This document shows, one piece after another, positions 60,435 to 64,000 of a DNA stretch of 64,000 nt. How positions within the stretch are numbered: position 1 is the first letter of the stretch; each line of letters opens with the position of its first letter. Position numbers and translations under genes: made by a program. The notes beneath the pieces are model-generated. The model worked only from the letters and a program-made list of their open reading frames with translations. It had not been told where the DNA came from and did no database searches. The DNA is from Pseudonocardia terrae (GTDB lineage Bacteria > Actinomycetota > Actinomycetes > Mycobacteriales > Pseudonocardiaceae): the NCBI RefSeq assembly GCF_021343995.1, contig NZ_JAJTTE010000018.1, forward strand, positions 1 through 64,000, given 5' to 3'.

Positions 60435-62042
60435 GTGTCCGACGTCGTGCAGTTCACCCCGCAGACCACCGAGGCGATCGCCCGGGCCCGCCAGCACTCG
60501 CTCGGCGACCTGTTGCGCCGCACCGCGTTGCGCTACCCGGACAAGCTCGCGGTGGTCGCGGGCGGGCGCCGGGCGAGCTTCGCCGAGTTCGACGCCGCCG
60601 TGAACCGCTGCGCGAACAACATGGCTGCCAAGGGCCTGGCGAAGGGCGACCGGCTGGCGCTGCTGTCGCACAACTCCTGGCAGTTCGCCGTGCTCGCCTT
60701 CGCCACCGCCCGGCTCGGCGTGGTGCTGGTGCCGGTCAACTTCATGTTGAACGCCGAGGAGATCGCGTTCATCCTCGGCCACTCCGGCGCGAAGGGCATG
60801 GTCACCGAGGACGCGCTGGCCCCGACCGCGGAGAAGGCTCTCGCCTCGGCCGGGCTCGCCGGCGGCGTGCGCGGGTGGATCTCGCTCTCGGGTGCGGCTC
60901 CGACCGGGGAGTGGGAGGACGTCGACACCTGGATCGACTCCGGCCCGGACACCCCGCCCGAGGTCCTGGTGGCCGACGACGACCCGCTGCGGCTGATGTA
61001 CACCTCCGGCACCGAGTCGCGGCCCAAGGGCGTGATGCTGTCGTCGAAGTCGCTGATCAGCCAGTACGTGTCGTGCGTGGTGGACGGCGGGATGAGCGTG
61101 GACGACGTCGAGGTCCACACCCTGCCGATGTACCACTGCGCGCAGCTGGACTGCTTCTTCTCCGTCGACGTGTACCTCGGCGCGACCAGCATCATCCTGC
61201 CCGGCCCGGACCCGGCGCGGCTGCTCGAGACGATCGAGCGCGAGAAGGTCACCAAGCTGTTCTGCCCGCCGACGGTGTGGATCTCGCTGCTGCGCCACCC
61301 CGACTTCGACACCCGCGACCTGTCGTCGCTGCGCAAGGGCTACTACGGCGCCTCGGCGATGCCGGTGGAGGTGCTCAAGGAGCTGTCGCGGCGGCTGCCC
61401 GACGTGCAGTTCTGGAACTTCTACGGGCAGACCGAGATGTCGCCGCTGGCCACGATCCTGCGCCCGCACGAGCAGCTGCCGCACGCCGGCTCGGCCGGCC
61501 GGGCGTCGCTCAACGTCGAGACCCGCGTGGTCGACGACGAGGACAACGAGGTCCCGCCGGGCGAGGTCGGCGAGATCGTGCACCGGTCCCCGCACGCCGC
61601 GCTGGGCTACTACAACGACGAGGAGAAGACCGCCGCCGCGTTCTCGGGCGGCTGGTTCCACTCCGGTGACCTGGGCGTTGTCGACGAGAACGGCTACCTC
61701 GCCGTCGTCGACCGGAAGAAGGACATGATCAAGACCGGCGGGGAGAACGTCGCCTCCCGCGAGGTCGAGGAGGCCCTCTACCTGCTCGAGGGCGTCGCCG
61801 AGGTGGCGGTGTTCGGCATCTCGCACCCGCACTGGATCGAGGCCGTGACCGCGGTCGTCGTGCCGAAGCAGGGCGTGACGCTCACGAAGGAGCAGGTCGA
61901 CGCGCACGCCCGCGAGGTTCTCGCCGGGTACAAGCGGCCCAAGTACGTGGTGTTCGCCGAGGCCCTGCCGAAGAACCCCAGCGGCAAGATCCTCAAGAAG
62001 GACCTGAGGGTACAGCACGCCGATCTGGGAAACGAGGGCTAG
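60435..62042 (+). CDS. Acyl-CoA synthetase (AMP-binding, FadD-like)
   Basis: 535 aa from the GTG at 60435 (a GTG at 60420 is also possible). ANL-superfamily motifs: P-loop MYTSGTESRPKGVMLSS, A5 NFYGQTEMSPLA, A7 GWFHSGDLGVVDENGY, A8 DRKKDMIKTGGENVASREVE and catalytic Lys in NPSGKILKK. It activates a fatty or aromatic carboxylic acid to its CoA thioester via an acyl-adenylate. It resembles medium/long-chain FadD13-type enzymes; the exact substrate is unknown. Confidence 0.93.
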   Translation: MSDVVQFTPQTTEAIARARQHSLGDLLRRTALRYPDKLAVVAGGRRASFAEFDAAVNRCANNMAAKGLAKGDRLALLSHNSWQFAVLAFATARLGVVLVPVNFMLNAEEIAFILGHSGAKGMVTEDALAPTAEKALASAGLAGGVRGWISLSGAAPTGEWEDVDTWIDSGPDTPPEVLVADDDPLRLMYTSGTESRPKGVMLSSKSLISQYVSCVVDGGMSVDDVEVHTLPMYHCAQLDCFFSVDVYLGATSIILPGPDPARLLETIEREKVTKLFCPPTVWISLLRHPDFDTRDLSSLRKGYYGASAMPVEVLKELSRRLPDVQFWNFYGQTEMSPLATILRPHEQLPHAGSAGRASLNVETRVVDDEDNEVPPGEVGEIVHRSPHAALGYYNDEEKTAAAFSGGWFHSGDLGVVDENGYLAVVDRKKDMIKTGGENVASREVEEALYLLEGVAEVAVFGISHPHWIEAVTAVVVPKQGVTLTKEQVDAHAREVLAGYKRPKYVVFAEALPKNPSGKILKKDLRVQHADLGNEG

Positions 62043-62043
62043 C

Positions 62044-62055
62044 GAACGATCGTTC
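62044..62055. promoter_or_regulatory. GAACGATCGTTC palindromic operator
   Basis: A perfect 12-bp palindrome lies between the two acyl-CoA synthetase genes, directly after the first stop. It has the shape of TetR operators in acyl-CoA regulons. No dedicated regulator is next to it. Confidence 0.55.
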
Positions 62056-62103
62056 AGCAAGCTAGAAACGGAGCCATGCGCAGCGCGGCGACGGTGATGT
62101 GAC

Positions 62104-63642
62104 GTGTACCCGGGGACGTGGGCGAAGGAACGGCCGGAGCACCCGGCCACGATCATGACCGGCGGTCCGCTGGACGGCCGGGTGCAGACCTACGGCGAGC
62201 TCGACGAGCGCTCCATCCGGCTGGCCCGGGTCTTCGCCGAGGCCGGGCTGACCCGGGGCGACCACGTCGCCGTCGTGCTGGAGAACCGGCCGGAGGTCTT
62301 CGAGGCGTACTGGGCGGCGGTGCGGTCCGGCCTGATCATCACCGCCGTGAACAGCCACCTCACCCCGGCCGAGGTCGCGTACATCGTCGACGACTGCGAG
62401 GCCCAGGTGCTCGTGGTCTCCGCGAACCTGCCGGGGATCGCCGAGGGCGTCGTCGCGGACACGCCCAGGGTGCGCAGGCGGCTCGCCGTCGGCGGCACGG
62501 TCCCCGGCCACGACGACTACGAGGCGGCGCTGGCCGCGGTGTCCGCCGACCCGCTCGACGACGAGCCGGTCGGCATGGACATGCTCTACTCCTCCGGCAC
62601 CACCGGGCGTCCGAAGGGGATCACCCGCGAGCTGCCGGAGCGCCGGGTGAACGAGCCCGGCGACGCGATGCTGGAGATCTTCGCCCCCGTCTACGGCTTC
62701 GACCGGGACACCGTCTACTACTCACCCGCGCCGCAGTACCATTCCGCGCCGCTCCGGTTCGGCGCGATGACCCACGCGGTCGGCGGCACGCTGGTGGTCG
62801 CGGAGCGGTTCCGGCCGGAGCAGGCGCTCGCGGACATCGAGAAGTACCGGGTCACGCACAGCCAGTGGGTGCCCACGATGTTCGTCCGGATGCTGAAGCT
62901 CGACGACGAGGTCCGCGCCCGCTACGACCTGTCCTCGCTGAAGGTCGCGGTGCACGCGGCGGCGCCGTGCCCGGTCGAGGTCAAGCGCAGGATGATCGAG
63001 TGGTGGGGCCCGGTGCTCCAGGAGTACTACAGCTCCACCGAGTCCCCCGGGCAGACCCGGATCACGTCCGAGGAGTGGCTGGAGCACCCCGGCTCGGTCG
63101 GGCGCGCGACCGTCGGGATCCTGCACATCTGCGGGGAGGACGGCAAGGAGGTCGGCGCGGGTGAGGTCGGCACCGTCTATTTCGAGACCGACCGGCCGCT
63201 GTTCGTCTACCACCACGACCAGGACAAGACCGCGGACTCGCGGCACCCGGACCACCCGACCTGGGCCACGACCGGTGACCTCGGGTACGTCGACGAGGAC
63301 GGCTGGCTCTACCTCACCGACCGCAAGGCCTTCATGATCATCTCCGGCGGGGTGAACATCTACCCGCAGGAGATCGAGGACGCGCTGGCCCTGCACCCCG
63401 CGGTGCGGGACGTCGGTGTGATCGGGATCCCGGACGAGGAGATGGGCGAGCAGGTCAAGGCCGTCGTCGAGACCGCCGAGGGTGCGGTGCCCGGCCCGGA
63501 GCTCGAGAAGGAGATCCTCGAGTTCGTCCGGGGCCGGATCGCGCACTACAAGTGCCCGCGCACGGTCGACTTCACCGACTCCCTGCCCCGCACGCCCACC
63601 GGCAAGCTCGTCAAGCGACGGATCGTGGAGCGGTACCGCTGA
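62104..63642 (+). CDS. Acyl-CoA synthetase (AMP-binding, FadD-like)
   Basis: 512 aa from a GTG. ANL motifs: MLYSSGTTGRPKGITRELPE, EYYSSTESPGQTRI, TGDLGYVDEDGWLYLTDRKA, MIISGGVNIYPQEIEDAL and catalytic Lys in TPTGKLVKRR. It belongs to a subgroup with an IYPQEIE hinge, common among FadD4-like enzymes of actinobacteria. A GAACGATCGTTC palindrome upstream suggests its own TetR control. A 9-codon ORF (62076-62102) sits one base before the start. Confidence 0.93.
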   Translation: MYPGTWAKERPEHPATIMTGGPLDGRVQTYGELDERSIRLARVFAEAGLTRGDHVAVVLENRPEVFEAYWAAVRSGLIITAVNSHLTPAEVAYIVDDCEAQVLVVSANLPGIAEGVVADTPRVRRRLAVGGTVPGHDDYEAALAAVSADPLDDEPVGMDMLYSSGTTGRPKGITRELPERRVNEPGDAMLEIFAPVYGFDRDTVYYSPAPQYHSAPLRFGAMTHAVGGTLVVAERFRPEQALADIEKYRVTHSQWVPTMFVRMLKLDDEVRARYDLSSLKVAVHAAAPCPVEVKRRMIEWWGPVLQEYYSSTESPGQTRITSEEWLEHPGSVGRATVGILHICGEDGKEVGAGEVGTVYFETDRPLFVYHHDQDKTADSRHPDHPTWATTGDLGYVDEDGWLYLTDRKAFMIISGGVNIYPQEIEDALALHPAVRDVGVIGIPDEEMGEQVKAVVETAEGAVPGPELEKEILEFVRGRIAHYKCPRTVDFTDSLPRTPTGKLVKRRIVERYR

Positions 63643-63648
63643 CCGCGC

Positions 63649-64000
63649 TCACGGCAGGGGTGGCGCCCACTCGCTGAGGAGGTCGGCGAGGTCGTCGAGC
63701 CCGGTGAGGGAGAGGTCGCCGCGCAGGCCCCGCAAGGCGGCGGTGCGGGCGCCGGCGGCCCGTCCCGCCGCGAGCCCGGGCTCGGTGTCCTCGACGACCA
63801 GGCACGCCGCGGGGTCCACGCCGAGCGCCTTCGCGGCGCGGAGGTAGCCCTCCGGGTCGGGCTTGCCGGCGGCGATGTCCTCACTGGTCACGAGCACCTC
63901 GGGCGGGGTGATGCCGGCGGCGCGCAGCCGGACGTCCGTCAGTCGCCGGTCGGCGCTGGTGACGACGGCCCACGGCAGTCCGACGACGTCGAGCAGGCCG
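63649..64000 (-). CDS. HAD-superfamily hydrolase, C-terminal part
   Basis: Open to the window edge on the 5' side; 116 codons of the C-terminal half are present. HAD motif II is LPWAVVTSAD (Ser/Thr after beta-2), motif III Lys is in DIAAGKPDPEGYLRAAKALG, and motif IV is LVVEDTEPGLAAGRAAGA, the layout of beta-phosphoglucomutase/phosphatase-like members. The nucleophilic DxD motif lies outside the window. The substrate is probably a sugar phosphate. It is convergent to the acyl-CoA synthetase with a 6-bp gap. Confidence 0.88.
   Translation of the reverse strand, partial: GLLDVVGLPWAVVTSADRRLTDVRLRAAGITPPEVLVTSEDIAAGKPDPEGYLRAAKALGVDPAACLVVEDTEPGLAAGRAAGARTAALRGLRGDLSLTGLDDLADLLSEWAPPLP

Noticed and set aside
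62076-62102. A 9-codon ORF as an annotated gene
   Set aside because: Too short to support as coding. It is mentioned only as a possible coupling element.
60036-62156. A 706-codon frame antisense to the first acyl-CoA synthetase
   Set aside because: Shadow of a well-supported ANL enzyme, with no domain in the antisense product.

Overview
The window is one contiguous piece of very GC-rich actinobacterial chromosome. Coding third positions are almost all G or C, GTG starts are frequent, and the 3' ends are densely packed. The gene content suggests a Pseudonocardiaceae-like soil actinomycete. That content includes an F420-type LLM oxidoreductase, a P450, an EphD-like hydrolase/SDR fusion, two FadD-like acyl-CoA synthetases, a 13E12/DUF222 protein behind an actinobacterial LexA box, and many small TetR/MarR/GntR circuits. 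The genus assignment is inference. I found no tRNA, rRNA, CRISPR array, IS element or prophage, and no gene-free stretch longer than about 300 bp. The largest gaps (188-463, 2097-2311, 16327-16560, 37471-37747, 60227-60434) hold promoters, operators or a gene remnant.

Layout. 1-7.7 kb: SOS-boxed DUF222 fragment, NYN/LOTUS protein, Met/His-rich lipoprotein, PLP decarboxylase, SDR, MarR-DMT pair, VOC protein and TSUP permease with a 33-codon ORF in front. 7.8-12.4 kb: a 5-oxoproline operon (NRAMP-like transporter, pxpA, pxpB, pxpC, DUF1445 protein) whose GntR regulator is a decayed remnant. 12.4-15.8 kb: a signalling patch with MarR and SpoIIE-like phosphatase diverging from a STAS-like protein and an OmpR-type regulator with an atypical receiver. 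15.7-21 kb: TetR, P450, glutamine amidotransferase-like protein, and a TetR/FadE36-like kinase pair with twin operators. 20.4-23.6 kb: CDP-alcohol transferase, methyltransferase and membrane sulfatase-fold protein. 23.7-37.5 kb: a MOSC pseudogene, thpR, LLM enzyme, POT transporter, Gfo/Idh enzyme, DUF1772 and frameshifted NmrA genes, AraC, MFS, DUF2332, DUF151, and an FAD monooxygenase under a GntR-TetR double-HTH regulator.

37.7-42.3 kb holds the most interesting unit: a translationally coupled three-gene operon for a cellulose/curdlan-synthase-like GT2, an HlyD-like membrane protein and a lipoprotein GH81 endo-beta-1,3-glucanase. The sequence suggests a beta-1,3-glucan (curdlan-like) exopolysaccharide system, analogous in logic to bcsA/bcsZ. 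42.3-64 kb: an ABC exporter behind a MerR-type 19-bp-spacer promoter, a hydrolase, folD, a carotenoid oxygenase/PadR pair, a Bcr/CflA pump, an EphD-like fusion, a DSD1-like enzyme plus aminotransferase behind three phased operators, a formate-dehydrogenase-like molybdoenzyme, an XRE/map divergon, a DoxX/TetR divergon, two acyl-CoA synthetases and a truncated HAD gene.

Two themes recur. First, many promoters place a TAnnnT -10 box 6-7 nt before the start codon, which predicts leaderless mRNAs. Second, 8 of 19 convergent gene pairs overlap at their 3' ends, three of them by 86-91 bp. There are also at least four decayed or frameshifted genes (GntR, MOSC, NmrA, alpha/beta hydrolase).
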